A DNA stretch of 64,000 bases, from contig OZ220748.1 in the NCBI GenBank assembly GCA_965117035.1, positions 3,100,001 through 3,164,000 on the forward strand, given 5' to 3'. The notes under the pieces were generated by a model, which saw only the letters and a program-made list of their open reading frames with translations, made no database searches and was not told where the DNA came from. This DNA comes from CAZENU01 sp965117035 (lineage in GTDB: Bacteria; Chloroflexota; Dehalococcoidia; Lucifugimonadales; CAZENU01). Made by a program: the position numbers and the translations under genes. This document shows positions 33,452 to 41,758 of the stretch, in pieces (the first letter of the stretch is position 1; the number at the start of each line of letters is the position of its first letter).

Positions 33452-36025
33452 TCACACGACCTGGAACGTCGAGCCGGTTGCCGCCTTTGTTACCTCGATC
33501 CGGGTGGGGAACGAGTCCTTGATCCCCTCGAGGTGGGTGATGACGATGATCTTCTGGAAGTCGGACTGGATCGACTGGATGGCCTCCCTGAGCCTTTCCT
33601 GGCCGGAGGCGTCCTGGGACCCGAACCCCTCGTCGATGAACAGTATGGGCAGCGGCGCGCCCGATCTCTGCGCCAGCAGACGCGACAGCGCGATCCGCAG
33701 CGCGAAGTTGATCCGAAACGCCTCGCCGCCGCTGAACATCTCGTACGCCCTCGTGCCGACCTCGTCGCCGATGCGGATGTCCAGCTCCTCGGACGGCATG
33801 CCGGTCAGCCGGTCTCTCCGCCCATCGCGCAGCTGCAGCTTCAGCGTCATGCGGCCGTCGGTGAGCCTGCCGAGCAGCTCGTTCGCGTCGTTCTGGAGCT
33901 CCGGGATCGCCGTCTCGATGATCAGCGCCTGGATACCGTTCCTGCCGAACGCCCCGGCGAGCTCGTCGTAGATGCTCTTGGACTCCTGCAGCGTGTTGCG
34001 CTCGCGTTCCTGTGACTTGAGATCTCGCTCCAGGGCGTCGAGCCGTCCGAGCTCGCCTTGAACGGCGCCCTGTTGGCCGACCGCCTCCTGTTGCTGGCGC
34101 TCCAGGGCGGCGAGCCGGGCCTGCGCCTCCGAGAGCTGCGCCTCCAACGCCGGCAGCGACTTCAGGTCGGCCGCCAGCTCGTCCCTGCGCCGTTCGTCTT
34201 CGGCGAGCTCTGCCTGTCGCCGGTCGCGGATGCCGAGCACGCGGTCCAGCGAGTCGCGCTCGCGCGGCAGCGCGTCGTCGGCCTCGGCCAGCCTGCGGGA
34301 CAGCTCGACGTACGGCTCCAGCGCGCTCATCTCCACTCGCAGGCGCTGGTGCCTGTCGCCGTCGTAGTCGACGGCCGCGGCCTCGCGGTCGACCGCCTCC
34401 AGGCTTCGCCGCTCGTCGTGCGCGAAGTCGTCGCCGTCGATCCGAGCCGAGAGTCCGTCTCGCCGGGATATCGTCTCGGTCAACGCTGACTCGGCGATCC
34501 TGGAGTACTCGACATCTCGCTCGGCGGCGGCGATCCTCGCCTGTAGCTCGCGGGTCTGTCTGTCCAGGTCGGACTCCGCGGACGCGACGGCCGCGAGCTT
34601 GCGGGAACGCTCCGCATCGACCCGGTTGGCCTCGTCCTGGTCCTGCTGGTACCGTTGCTTCGCCTGCTGCCCCTGCGTTCTGTATTCGAGCGCGAGATGT
34701 TCCTGCCCCTCGTCGCCGAGCGGCTGCTTGCACAGGGGGCAGACCGGCTCGCCCCGGTCGAGCATGTCGAATTTCCTGCGGGTCTCCTCCATCTCGGCGA
34801 CCAACTGCTCCGACCGCTGCTTCAGGAACTGGAACCGGGCGGCGTAGTCCTGTGCCTCCTCCCGAAGCCTGGCCAGGGCGGCCTCCGGCTCTCTCAGCGA
34901 GTCCTGTTCGGCCCTGGCCGCCCTGAGCGTCTCCTCCAGTCGGGGAAGCGCGGCCGCCTTCGGCTCCAGGTCGGCCGATATCGCGCGTTCGACCTGCGAT
35001 AGCTCGGCGCTCAGACGCTCCCTCTGGACGGCTATCGCTCCCTGCAGGCGCGTCTTCTCCTGCGCCAGGGCGTGCGCCCTCGCGGCCGCCTTGTCGAGTC
35101 GAGACGTCTCTGCCCGTACCGCCTCGATGCGGCTCGTCCGCCCGGCTATCTCGGCTCGCCGCTCCTGTACGGCCTCGTGCTGCTCGATCCTCAGTCGTCG
35201 TTCGCCGATGTCCCTGTCGAGCTCGTCGAGCTCCACGCGACCCGACCTCAGCCGCTGCTCCAGGGAAACCAGATCTCCGTGCCTGCGGCGCTGACCCTCT
35301 ACGCCGTCCCGCAGCGACTCGGCCCACGACCGCTGCGTCTGCACTTCGGGACCCAGGCGCGCCAGCGTCGCCTCGATCTCCGCCAGGCGCTCCCGCAGCG
35401 CGGGTCTGCCGTCGATCTGCGACCGCATGTGGGCGACGGCTCCCTCGATCTCGCGGAGACGTCCCGAGGCGTGCCTGCCGCGCTCCCTGGCACGCTCCTC
35501 GAGTCTCTGGTACCAGGCGAGGTCGAGCACCTCGGCGAGGCACTGCTTGCGCCGCGCGGGAGCGCTTCGCGTGAACTCGTCCGCTCGCCCCTGCAACAGG
35601 AAGGCGGTGTTGACGAAGGTGTCGTAGTCCATGTGCAGCAGGTCGCGGATTCTCGCCTCCGTGTCGCGGACGGTGTTGCCGGTGATCGGCCGGTTGCCGT
35701 CGTCGGTCAGCACCTGCAGCTCGAGCAGCGTGCTCTGGGAGCCACGGGCGGTGCGCGAGTACTTCCTGCTGACCCGGTACGTCTGCTCGCGCGCCTTGAA
35801 GTCGAGCTCGACCGCCATGTCGCTGCGGCCCTGGTGAACGAGCTCCTCCTGGGTGCGGGCGCGGGCCTGTCCCCACAGGGCCCAGGTGATCGCGTCCAGC
35901 AGCGCCGACTTGCCGTGGCCGTTGTCGCCGCACAGGCACGCGACGTGGATGCCGTCCAGGTCCAGCGGCGGGACGTCGTCCCGGTAGCACATGAAGTTGT
36001 GGACGGTCAGCTTGATCGGGATCAT
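33452..36025 (-). CDS. sbcC: SbcC/Rad50-type SMC-like exonuclease ATPase subunit
   Basis: The protein has 857 residues, starting at MIPIKLTVHNFMCYRD, the standard Rad50 opening. Walker A GDNGHGKS is at residues 33-40 and the Q-loop TAFLLQGRADEF follows. Two long antiparallel coiled coils flank a zinc hook with Cys429 and Cys432 in PVCPLCKQPLG, near the exact middle of the protein. The C terminus has the signature FSGGEAFRINFALRIALS, Walker B LPILFIDEGFGSQD and ITHLEGIKDSFP. With SbcD (not in this window) it processes DNA ends and hairpins. The in-frame region upstream of 36025 lacks homology and overlaps the divergent gene's promoter. GH32 follows 18 bases later, an unusual operon partner. 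Confidence 0.93.
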   Translation of the reverse strand: MIPIKLTVHNFMCYRDDVPPLDLDGIHVACLCGDNGHGKSALLDAITWALWGQARARTQEELVHQGRSDMAVELDFKAREQTYRVSRKYSRTARGSQSTLLELQVLTDDGNRPITGNTVRDTEARIRDLLHMDYDTFVNTAFLLQGRADEFTRSAPARRKQCLAEVLDLAWYQRLEERARERGRHASGRLREIEGAVAHMRSQIDGRPALRERLAEIEATLARLGPEVQTQRSWAESLRDGVEGQRRRHGDLVSLEQRLRSGRVELDELDRDIGERRLRIEQHEAVQERRAEIAGRTSRIEAVRAETSRLDKAAARAHALAQEKTRLQGAIAVQRERLSAELSQVERAISADLEPKAAALPRLEETLRAARAEQDSLREPEAALARLREEAQDYAARFQFLKQRSEQLVAEMEETRRKFDMLDRGEPVCPLCKQPLGDEGQEHLALEYRTQGQQAKQRYQQDQDEANRVDAERSRKLAAVASAESDLDRQTRELQARIAAAERDVEYSRIAESALTETISRRDGLSARIDGDDFAHDERRSLEAVDREAAAVDYDGDRHQRLRVEMSALEPYVELSRRLAEADDALPRERDSLDRVLGIRDRRQAELAEDERRRDELAADLKSLPALEAQLSEAQARLAALERQQQEAVGQQGAVQGELGRLDALERDLKSQERERNTLQESKSIYDELAGAFGRNGIQALIIETAIPELQNDANELLGRLTDGRMTLKLQLRDGRRDRLTGMPSEELDIRIGDEVGTRAYEMFSGGEAFRINFALRIALSRLLAQRSGAPLPILFIDEGFGSQDASGQERLREAIQSIQSDFQKIIVITHLEGIKDSFPTRIEVTKAATGSTFQVV

Positions 36026-36084
36026 GCGGCTGCGGAACACCCCTCCAGGAAAACGGGGACAAGCGGTTACTCGCCGCGGATTAT

Positions 36085-36090
36085 ATAATG
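36085..36090 (+). promoter_or_regulatory. Perfect -10 (TATAAT) for the aldolase-NHL operon
   Basis: TATAAT lies 51 bases before the GTG start at 36141 in a GC-rich setting. No -35 of consensus type is present at 16-18 bases. Confidence 0.45.
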
Positions 36091-36140
36091 GCCGCGGGCC
36101 GGTGGGCGGCCCCATAGAACACTGCGGAGGTGTGGCCACC

Positions 36141-36869
36141 GTGGCATACGATCTGAAGACGAGAATACACGCGGGCGAGAGCATCCTCGGCGTCTCCGTG
36201 CCGATGACGCTGACCAAAGACGAGTTCAAGGCGGTCGTGGACCGGGGCGTCTACGACTTTGTGTGGGTCGACGGCCAGCACACGCCGTACAATGAAGACC
36301 GGCTGGCCGCCTTCTGCGCCAACGCGGCCGAGCTCGGAGTCCACGTCCAGTTCCGCATCAAGCACACGAACAACGCCTACCTGATCGGCAACTACCTCGA
36401 CCTGGGCCCCGCCGGGGTCGAGGTGCCGCAGGTCGAGCTCGACTCGACCGTCGAGGAGGCCGTCGCCAACTTCTACTACCCGCCCGCCGGGATCAGGAGC
36501 TGGGGCGGGACGGGACGGGTCGGCATCGGCGAACACCCGGACCGGCTCGACTACGCCGACTGGTGGGCGGGTACCGGCGTCCTGTGGCTGCAGGTAGAGT
36601 CGCTCGACGCGGTCACGAACGCCCGGCGGCTGGCCAGGCCCGGCGTCGACTGCCTGTCCGTCGGGCCGTCCGACCTCGGCTTCAGCCTGGAGTCCAACCC
36701 GGTCCATCCGCTCAAGACCGTAGACGACTGCGCCCGGCATCTGCTCGACCAGCTCAGCGGCAGTGCCGCGGCGGTCTGCTTCAGGGCGTACACGCGGGAG
36801 GAGCTGGAGAAGTACCGCGACATGGGCGCCCGGATGGTCCTGGTCCCGATGACGGTCGACGTCGCATGA
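36141..36869 (+). CDS. HpcH/HpaI family class II aldolase
   Basis: The predicted protein has 242 residues. The barrel motifs of the HpcH/HpaI aldolase/citrate-lyase-beta family are visible: VYDFVWVDGQHTPYNE (usual fDwv.iD.EH), LGPAGVEVPQVEL (metal Glu in the usual G..Gi.vP.v.t), and VDCLSVGPSDLGFSLE (usual D.ifiGP.DLa.s.G). These enzymes split 2-keto-3-deoxy acids to pyruvate and an aldehyde, using a divalent metal. They are a natural partner for the acid-sugar dehydratase at 6280, although that gene is far away. The GTG at 36141 has GGAGG 10 bases upstream. The following NHL gene begins within or just after its stop codon. Confidence 0.87.
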   Translation: MAYDLKTRIHAGESILGVSVPMTLTKDEFKAVVDRGVYDFVWVDGQHTPYNEDRLAAFCANAAELGVHVQFRIKHTNNAYLIGNYLDLGPAGVEVPQVELDSTVEEAVANFYYPPAGIRSWGGTGRVGIGEHPDRLDYADWWAGTGVLWLQVESLDAVTNARRLARPGVDCLSVGPSDLGFSLESNPVHPLKTVDDCARHLLDQLSGSAAAVCFRAYTREELEKYRDMGARMVLVPMTVDVA

Positions 36870-36889
36870 CGGCAACGCAGGAGGCAGGC

Positions 36890-37840
36890 ATGGCGCTGGC
36901 AGGCAGCGGACGCTACACGTACGAGATGTCGGCCGAGAACTGGGGCGCGTTGCCAGACGGATGGAGCCTCAGGGAGGCGACCGCCGTCGCGGTCGACTCG
37001 TCGGACAACGTCTACGTCTTCAACCGCGGCGAGCACCCGGTGATCGTGTTCGACTCCGACGGCAACTTCCTGCGCTCCTGGGGCGAGGGCGTGTTCTCGT
37101 TGCCGCACGGGGTCGCGGTCGGCCCCGACGACAGCATCTACTGTGTCGACACGGGCGACCACACAGTGCGGAAGTTCACACCGGATGGCGAGCTGCTGAT
37201 GACGGTCGGGGAGCCCGGCAACGCCGCCCCGGCGATGAGCGGCGAGCCGTTCTGCAGGCCAACACATCTCGCCGTCGATCCCAGGAACGGCGACCTGCTG
37301 ATATCCGACGGCTACGGCAACGCCCGCGTCCACAGGTACACGTCCGATGGGAAGCACCTCGCCTCCTGGGGAGAGTCGGGCACCGATCCGGGCACGTTCA
37401 ACATCCCGCACAATATAGACGTCGACAGGAACGGCGTCGTCTACGTCGCGGACCGGGAGAACCGGCGCATCCAGCTATTCGAGCCGGACGGCGCCTTCCG
37501 GGAGCAGTGGGTCAACCTGTCCCGCGCCGCGGCCGTCTGCGTGGACGCGGCTGGCGAGACGGTGTACGTGGGCGAGTACTTCGCCGGCATCGCGTCCAAC
37601 GAGGACGGCCTCAACCTTGGCCCGCGCGTCACAGTGCTCGACGCGTCGGGGAACGTGCTCGCGAGGGTGGGCGACCAGCCGCCCGGAGACGAGGCCGGCC
37701 GCTACTGGTCCCCCCACGCGGTCGCCGTAGACTCGCGGGGCGACGTGTACGTGGCCGAGGTCGCCTGGACCGAGTACGGCCAGGCGATGGACCCGCCGCG
37801 GGAGCTCCGCTCGCTCCAGAAGCTCGTGCGCAAGGGCTGA
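36890..37840 (+). CDS. NHL-repeat beta-propeller protein
   Basis: A 316-residue protein made almost wholly of NHL repeats: VAVDSSDNVYVFNRGEHPV, VAVGPDDSIYCVDTGDH, LAVDPRNGDLLISDGYGNARV, IDVDRNGVVYVADRENRRI, VCVDAAGETVYVGEYF and VAVDSRGDVYVAEVAW, about six blades. The set resembles the peptidyl-alpha-hydroxyglycine lyase-like propellers often annotated in environmental genomes, but catalysis cannot be claimed. No signal peptide is seen. The start at 36890 is preferred because AGGAGG lies 5 bases upstream; an ATG at 36866 overlapping the aldolase stop (ATGA) is in frame too. It is in one operon with the aldolase. Confidence 0.85.
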   Translation: MALAGSGRYTYEMSAENWGALPDGWSLREATAVAVDSSDNVYVFNRGEHPVIVFDSDGNFLRSWGEGVFSLPHGVAVGPDDSIYCVDTGDHTVRKFTPDGELLMTVGEPGNAAPAMSGEPFCRPTHLAVDPRNGDLLISDGYGNARVHRYTSDGKHLASWGESGTDPGTFNIPHNIDVDRNGVVYVADRENRRIQLFEPDGAFREQWVNLSRAAAVCVDAAGETVYVGEYFAGIASNEDGLNLGPRVTVLDASGNVLARVGDQPPGDEAGRYWSPHAVAVDSRGDVYVAEVAWTEYGQAMDPPRELRSLQKLVRKG

Positions 37841-37859
37841 CGCCGAGACCGGCCGGGTC

Positions 37860-38258
37860 ATGGATGCCGACGTACTACAGGTGCGGCCGTCCGAAATGCC
37901 GGACGGCCGGGGCCGCTCCGAGCTGAAGAGCGGGGCCGCCATCGGGCTTGTCTCCGGCTTTGCCGCGATCACCTGCTGCGTGTCGCCGGTCGTGTTCGTG
38001 CTGATCGGCATCGCTACGGCGGCCGAGGCGGTGACGCTGGGCGACACGCTGTACTACGACTATGGCTGGTACTTCAGGGCGTTCGGCGCGGTCGTGGCGG
38101 CGGCCGCCGTGATCGTCCACCTCCGCCGGCGCAGGAGCTGCAGCATCGACGGCGCCCGTCGCCACTGGCGCATGCTGGCGACGCTCGTGCTGGCGGGCGG
38201 CGCCACCTACGCCGGCCTGTTCTGGTTTACCAAGTATCTCGGCATCTGGTTCGGTTAG
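37860..38258 (+). CDS. Small membrane protein with a CC motif, MerT-like
   Basis: A 132-residue protein with three or so TM helices. The first, GFAAITCCVSPVVFVLIGIAT, has two adjacent cysteines inside the membrane, as in MerT-type mercuric ion transporters. YYDYGWYFRAFGAVVAAAAVIVHLRRRR and LATLVLAGGATYAGLFWF are the other spans, and an Arg-rich loop with a further Cys follows the second. MerT proteins bring Hg(II) across the inner membrane. Here there is no MerP, MerA or MerR nearby, so metal transport is only a suggestion. Its stop codon, TAG, is part of the 4-bp target of the IS5-type element. It follows the NHL gene by 19 bases. Confidence 0.65.
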   Translation: MDADVLQVRPSEMPDGRGRSELKSGAAIGLVSGFAAITCCVSPVVFVLIGIATAAEAVTLGDTLYYDYGWYFRAFGAVVAAAAVIVHLRRRRSCSIDGARRHWRMLATLVLAGGATYAGLFWFTKYLGIWFG

Positions 38259-39451
38259 GGACTCTCTGAATAAGTCCTGATGGTATTGTGGCATAGTAAC
38301 AGCGTCATAGCTGACGAGGGAGGATAGGAAGCCATGAGCCAGCCGACGTTTGCGGACTTGGAATATGAGGGCAAGAAGCGCAAGACCCGCCGGGAGCAGT
38401 TTTTGGAACGCATGGACGGTCTGATTCCGTGGGAACAGTTGGAAGAGCGCATCCGGCCGTTCTACCCCAAGGCCGGGCGTGGACGTCGTCCGTATGAGTT
38501 GTCGGCGATGCTTCGGATACACTGCGTGCAGTTGTTCTACAACCTGAGTGACCCTGGGATGGAGGACATGCTCTACGAGGTGGATTCGGTGCGGCGATTC
38601 GTAGGGCTGAAGCTGTCTGGCCCGTTGCCTGACGAGACTACGATCCTGAACTTCCGCCATCTGTTGGAGCAGCATGAGTTGGGCGCAGGCCTGTTCGAGG
38701 AGATCGGCCGTCATCTGGAGTCTCAGGGGCTTCGACTACAGGCTGGGACGATAGTTGACGCGAGCATCATAGCGGCGCCGTCATCGACGAAGAATCGGAG
38801 CAAGGAGCGTGACCCTGAGATGCACCAGACGAAGAAGGGTAACGAGTGGCACTTCGGGATGAAGGTGCATATCGGAGTGGACTCTCAGACGGGAGTGGTG
38901 CATAGCGTGTCGACGACACCGGCGAATGTCAATGACGTGACTCAGACACCCCAGTTGCTGCACGGTGAGGAGACCCATGTATGGGGCGATGCGGGGTACC
39001 AGGGAGTCCACAAGAGGCCGGAGAATCGGCACCTGGATGTGGAATGGCAGATAGCGTTGAGGCCCAGCCAGAGGCGTAAGCTGGAGCCTGGGAGCGATGA
39101 CGCTGTGGCGGAGAAGCGCAAAGCGTCGGTCAGGGCCAAGGTGGAGCACCCATTCCTGTATATCAAACGGCACTTCGGCTACGGCAAGGTCCGCTATCGA
39201 GGGCTGGCCAAGAATACGCAGCGGCTCATGACGTTGCTGGGGTTCGCCAACCTGATGAGGTCTGAGCAGTGCTTGGCGCATGCCCTTGTATAGGTGTGCC
39301 CAAAAGGGCTGGCAAGGGCGCAAACGCCCCGCCAGGAGCAAGAACAGGACGACATAATCCCCGCCAAGGGTGGCGCAGGGGGCTTCATTGTTCTCCCTAA
39401 ACCGCTCGAATCAACCTCACCCTACGCTACGGCGAGTTGTTCAGAGGTTCC
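38259..39451 (+). mobile_element. Complete IS5-family insertion sequence with 4-bp target duplication
   Basis: The element is 1193 bases. Left end GGACTCTCTGAATAAGTC (38259-38276) and right end, inverted, GGAACCTCTGAACAACTC (39451-39434) match at 14 of 18 positions. Both ends are flanked by TTAG (38255-38258 and 39452-39455), a YTAR target as expected for IS5-type elements. One intact transposase gene fills the middle. The element lies between the CC-motif membrane protein and the E1alpha gene and has not disrupted either coding region. Confidence 0.85.
38334..39293 (+). CDS. IS5-family transposase
   Basis: The 319-residue transposase is intact. An N-terminal IS5-type region (FLERMDGLIPWEQLEERIRP, GRGRRPYELSAMLRIHCVQ) is followed by the DDE catalytic core. 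The first Asp is in GTIVDASIIAAPSS, the second in VWGDAGYQGV and the Glu in KVEHPFLYIKRHFGY, with the YREK-like tail RGLAKNTQRLMTLLGFANL. It makes the double-strand cuts that mobilise the element bounded at 38259-39451. The ATG has GGAGG at 38319-38323, about 10 bases upstream. No frameshift is seen, so it may still be active. Confidence 0.92.
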   Translation: MSQPTFADLEYEGKKRKTRREQFLERMDGLIPWEQLEERIRPFYPKAGRGRRPYELSAMLRIHCVQLFYNLSDPGMEDMLYEVDSVRRFVGLKLSGPLPDETTILNFRHLLEQHELGAGLFEEIGRHLESQGLRLQAGTIVDASIIAAPSSTKNRSKERDPEMHQTKKGNEWHFGMKVHIGVDSQTGVVHSVSTTPANVNDVTQTPQLLHGEETHVWGDAGYQGVHKRPENRHLDVEWQIALRPSQRRKLEPGSDDAVAEKRKASVRAKVEHPFLYIKRHFGYGKVRYRGLAKNTQRLMTLLGFANLMRSEQCLAHALV

Positions 39452-39507
39452 TTAGACCGAAGGCGCCGCGCAGGCAGTCCCGCGCCGTCGCGGCCAATAG
39501 GGGCCTG

Positions 39508-39516
39508 TGATATAAT
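39508..39516 (+). promoter_or_regulatory. Extended -10 for the dehydrogenase operon
   Basis: TGATATAAT combines a TGn extension with a perfect TATAAT, 58 bases before the E1alpha start at 39575. It lies outside the IS5-type element, so the operon promoter survived the insertion. Confidence 0.55.
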
Positions 39517-39574
39517 CCCGCAACTTATCGGCCCTATCTGGCCGACTATGGAAAACGCCGTCCAGGAGACCGCC

Positions 39575-40630
39575 ATGCCAGCCAGCCCAGACGCCAGTAC
39601 CCTGCTTGACATGTACGAGACGATGGTCACGATCCGCCTCTTCGAGGAGCAGTGCCGCAGGGAGGCCGACGCGGGCAAGCTCAGGGGCATGCACTCCTCC
39701 GTGGGACAGGAGGCTGTCCCAACGGGCATATGCGCGCATCTCAAGGACGGCGACTACGTCCTCGGCACCCACCGCAGCCATCATCACTGCATCGCGCAGG
39801 GCGTCGATCTGAACGAGATGATGGCGGAGCTGCTGGGCAGGGCCACCGGGACCAACGGCGGCAAGGGCGGCACGATGCACATCGCCGACATCAACAGGGG
39901 TATGCTCGGCGCCAACGGCGTCGTCGGGTCCAACATACCCGTCGCGACGGGGGCGGCGCTCAGCGCCAAGCTCCGCGGCACCGACAACGTGAGCGTCGTC
40001 TTCTTCGGGGACGGCGCGGTCGGGCAGGGCAGCCTCCACGAGGCGATGAACCTCGCCGCGATCTGGAAGCTGCCGGTCATCTTCCTGTGCGAGAACAACC
40101 GCTACGCCGAGTCGACCCCGTTCGAGTACGCGATCGCGGGAGGCTCGGTCGCCGACCGCGCCGCCGGATACGACATGCCCGGGATCATGGTCGACGGCCA
40201 GTCTGTCCTCGACATGTACGAGGTCGGCGGCCAGGCCGTGGAGCGCGCGAGGAGAGGCGACGGGCCGACGCTGATCGAGGCGCAGACCTACAGGTACTTC
40301 GGGCACTTTGGCGCGGACAACCCGTTGGGCTATCGCTCCGAAGAAGAAGAGGCGCACTTCAAGGCCCGCGACTGTATCGAGCGTCTCAAGGCCCACGTCC
40401 TCGAGAACGGCGTGGCGTCCGAGTCGGACCTCGATGCCCTGGACGAGAAGGCCGAAGCGGCCGTCGAAGCGGCGGCGAAGTTCGCCAACGAGAGCCCGTT
40501 CCCCGAGCTCGACGAGCTGTTCACCGACGTCTACATCTCGTACCCGGAACAGAAGATCAACGCAGGCGCCGCCCCGGACATGATCGGGGAGGGCGTCGCC
40601 ATTCCCGGCGCCGGCGGGCGCAGCGGGTGA
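39575..40630 (+). CDS. E1 alpha subunit of a 2-oxoacid/acetoin dehydrogenase
   Basis: A 351-residue thiamine-diphosphate enzyme subunit. GTHRSHHHCIAQG, GGKGGTMHIAD and the ThDP motif FFGDGAVGQGSLHEAMNLAAIWKLPVIFLCENN (cited in overlapping parts) fit the AcoA/PdhA group. The length without a long C-terminal extension is closest to acetoin dehydrogenase AcoA, but pyruvate cannot be excluded. With E1 beta it decarboxylates the substrate and passes the acyl or acetyl unit to the lipoyl group of E2. The start at 39575 has AGGAG 6 bases upstream; an ATG at 39548 lacks this. The E1 beta gene follows after 38 bases. Confidence 0.9.
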   Translation: MPASPDASTLLDMYETMVTIRLFEEQCRREADAGKLRGMHSSVGQEAVPTGICAHLKDGDYVLGTHRSHHHCIAQGVDLNEMMAELLGRATGTNGGKGGTMHIADINRGMLGANGVVGSNIPVATGAALSAKLRGTDNVSVVFFGDGAVGQGSLHEAMNLAAIWKLPVIFLCENNRYAESTPFEYAIAGGSVADRAAGYDMPGIMVDGQSVLDMYEVGGQAVERARRGDGPTLIEAQTYRYFGHFGADNPLGYRSEEEEAHFKARDCIERLKAHVLENGVASESDLDALDEKAEAAVEAAAKFANESPFPELDELFTDVYISYPEQKINAGAAPDMIGEGVAIPGAGGRSG

Positions 40631-40668
40631 TCGGCACTCGCTCCTAGCTTCCCGAAGGGAGAATCGAA

Positions 40669-41730
40669 ATGGCGCAAGCTCAGCAGGCGGTCCGCGCGAT
40701 CACCTACGTCCAGGCAATCAACGAGGCGCTCAGGCAGGAGTTGGAGCGCGACCCGACGGTGTTCATCATGGGCGAAGACATCGCCGGCGGCGCCGGACGG
40801 CCGGACAAGGAGGACGCCTGGGGTGGCCCGTTCAGGCTGACCAAGGGCCTGATCGGCGACTTCGGCCCCGACCGGATACGCGACACGCCCATCTCCGAGG
40901 CGGGCTTCGTCGGCGCCGGAGTCGGCGCGGCCGCGTCGGGCATGCGCCCCGTGGTGGAGTTGATGTTCGTCGGCTTCTTCGGCGTGTGCGGAGACCAGAT
41001 CGTCAACAACGCCGCGAAGATGCACTACATGTTCGGCGGCAAGGTCAAGATACCGCTGACGATCATGACCAGCACCGGCGCGGGCACCGCGTCCGCGGCG
41101 CAGCACTCCGAGACGCTCTACTCGGTATTCGCCCACTTCCCGGGGCTCAAGTGCGTCACGCCCTCGGACCCGTACACGGCCAAGGGTCTGCTCACGGCGG
41201 CGATCCGCGACGACGATCCGGTGATCGTCTTCAACCACAAGTTGCTCATGGGCCGTACTCCCACCCCGCAGATGAGCGACGGCGTCGGCTACGGCGCCCA
41301 CGTTCCCGAGGAGCCGTACGAGATCCCGATAGGCAAGTCGATGGTCGCCCGCGAGGGCACGGACGTCACCCTGCTCGGTGCCGCGTACACCACGATCGTA
41401 TGCCATGAGGCGGCCGACATGCTGGCCGCCGAGGGCTACTCGGCAGAGGTCGTCGACCTCCTCTCGATCTCGCCGCTGGACGAGGAGACGATCCTCGAGT
41501 CGGTCAAGAAGACCAGGAAGATCGTCATCGTCGACGAGGACTACCCGCGGTGCAGCATCGCCAGCGACATATCGGCGCTCGTGGCCGAGGAGGCGTTCGA
41601 CTATCTCGACGCTCCGCCGCAGAGAGTGGTGCCGCCGCACACCTCGGTGCCCTACAGCCTGCCGCTCGAGATGGCGTTCCTGCCGTCCAAGGAGCGGGTG
41701 TACGAGGCGGCGATGAGCGTCCTCGAATAG
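40669..41730 (+). CDS. E1 beta subunit of a 2-oxoacid/acetoin dehydrogenase
   Basis: A 353-residue transketolase-like subunit: ITYVQAINEALRQELERDPTVFIMGEDI, DTPISEAGFVGAGVGAA, PVVELMFVGFF, IMTSTGAGTASAAQHSETLYSVFAHFPGLKCVTPSDPYTAKGLL and the transketolase C-terminal domain with VDLLSISPLDEETILESVKKTRKIVIVDE (cited as separate motifs). The HSE of AQHSETLY is the substrate-site motif. It pairs with the E1 alpha gene upstream as an alpha2beta2 ThDP enzyme. AAGGGAG precedes the ATG by 7 bases. E2 follows after 28 bases. Confidence 0.92.
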   Translation: MAQAQQAVRAITYVQAINEALRQELERDPTVFIMGEDIAGGAGRPDKEDAWGGPFRLTKGLIGDFGPDRIRDTPISEAGFVGAGVGAAASGMRPVVELMFVGFFGVCGDQIVNNAAKMHYMFGGKVKIPLTIMTSTGAGTASAAQHSETLYSVFAHFPGLKCVTPSDPYTAKGLLTAAIRDDDPVIVFNHKLLMGRTPTPQMSDGVGYGAHVPEEPYEIPIGKSMVAREGTDVTLLGAAYTTIVCHEAADMLAAEGYSAEVVDLLSISPLDEETILESVKKTRKIVIVDEDYPRCSIASDISALVAEEAFDYLDAPPQRVVPPHTSVPYSLPLEMAFLPSKERVYEAAMSVLE

Positions 41731-41758
41731 GCCGGAGCACCGGACCCAGGAGGTTCCC

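Noticed and set aside
33423..36062. 879-codon alternative frame over sbcC
   Set aside because: The frame with Walker A, zinc hook and Walker B is one base off; this one carries no motif.
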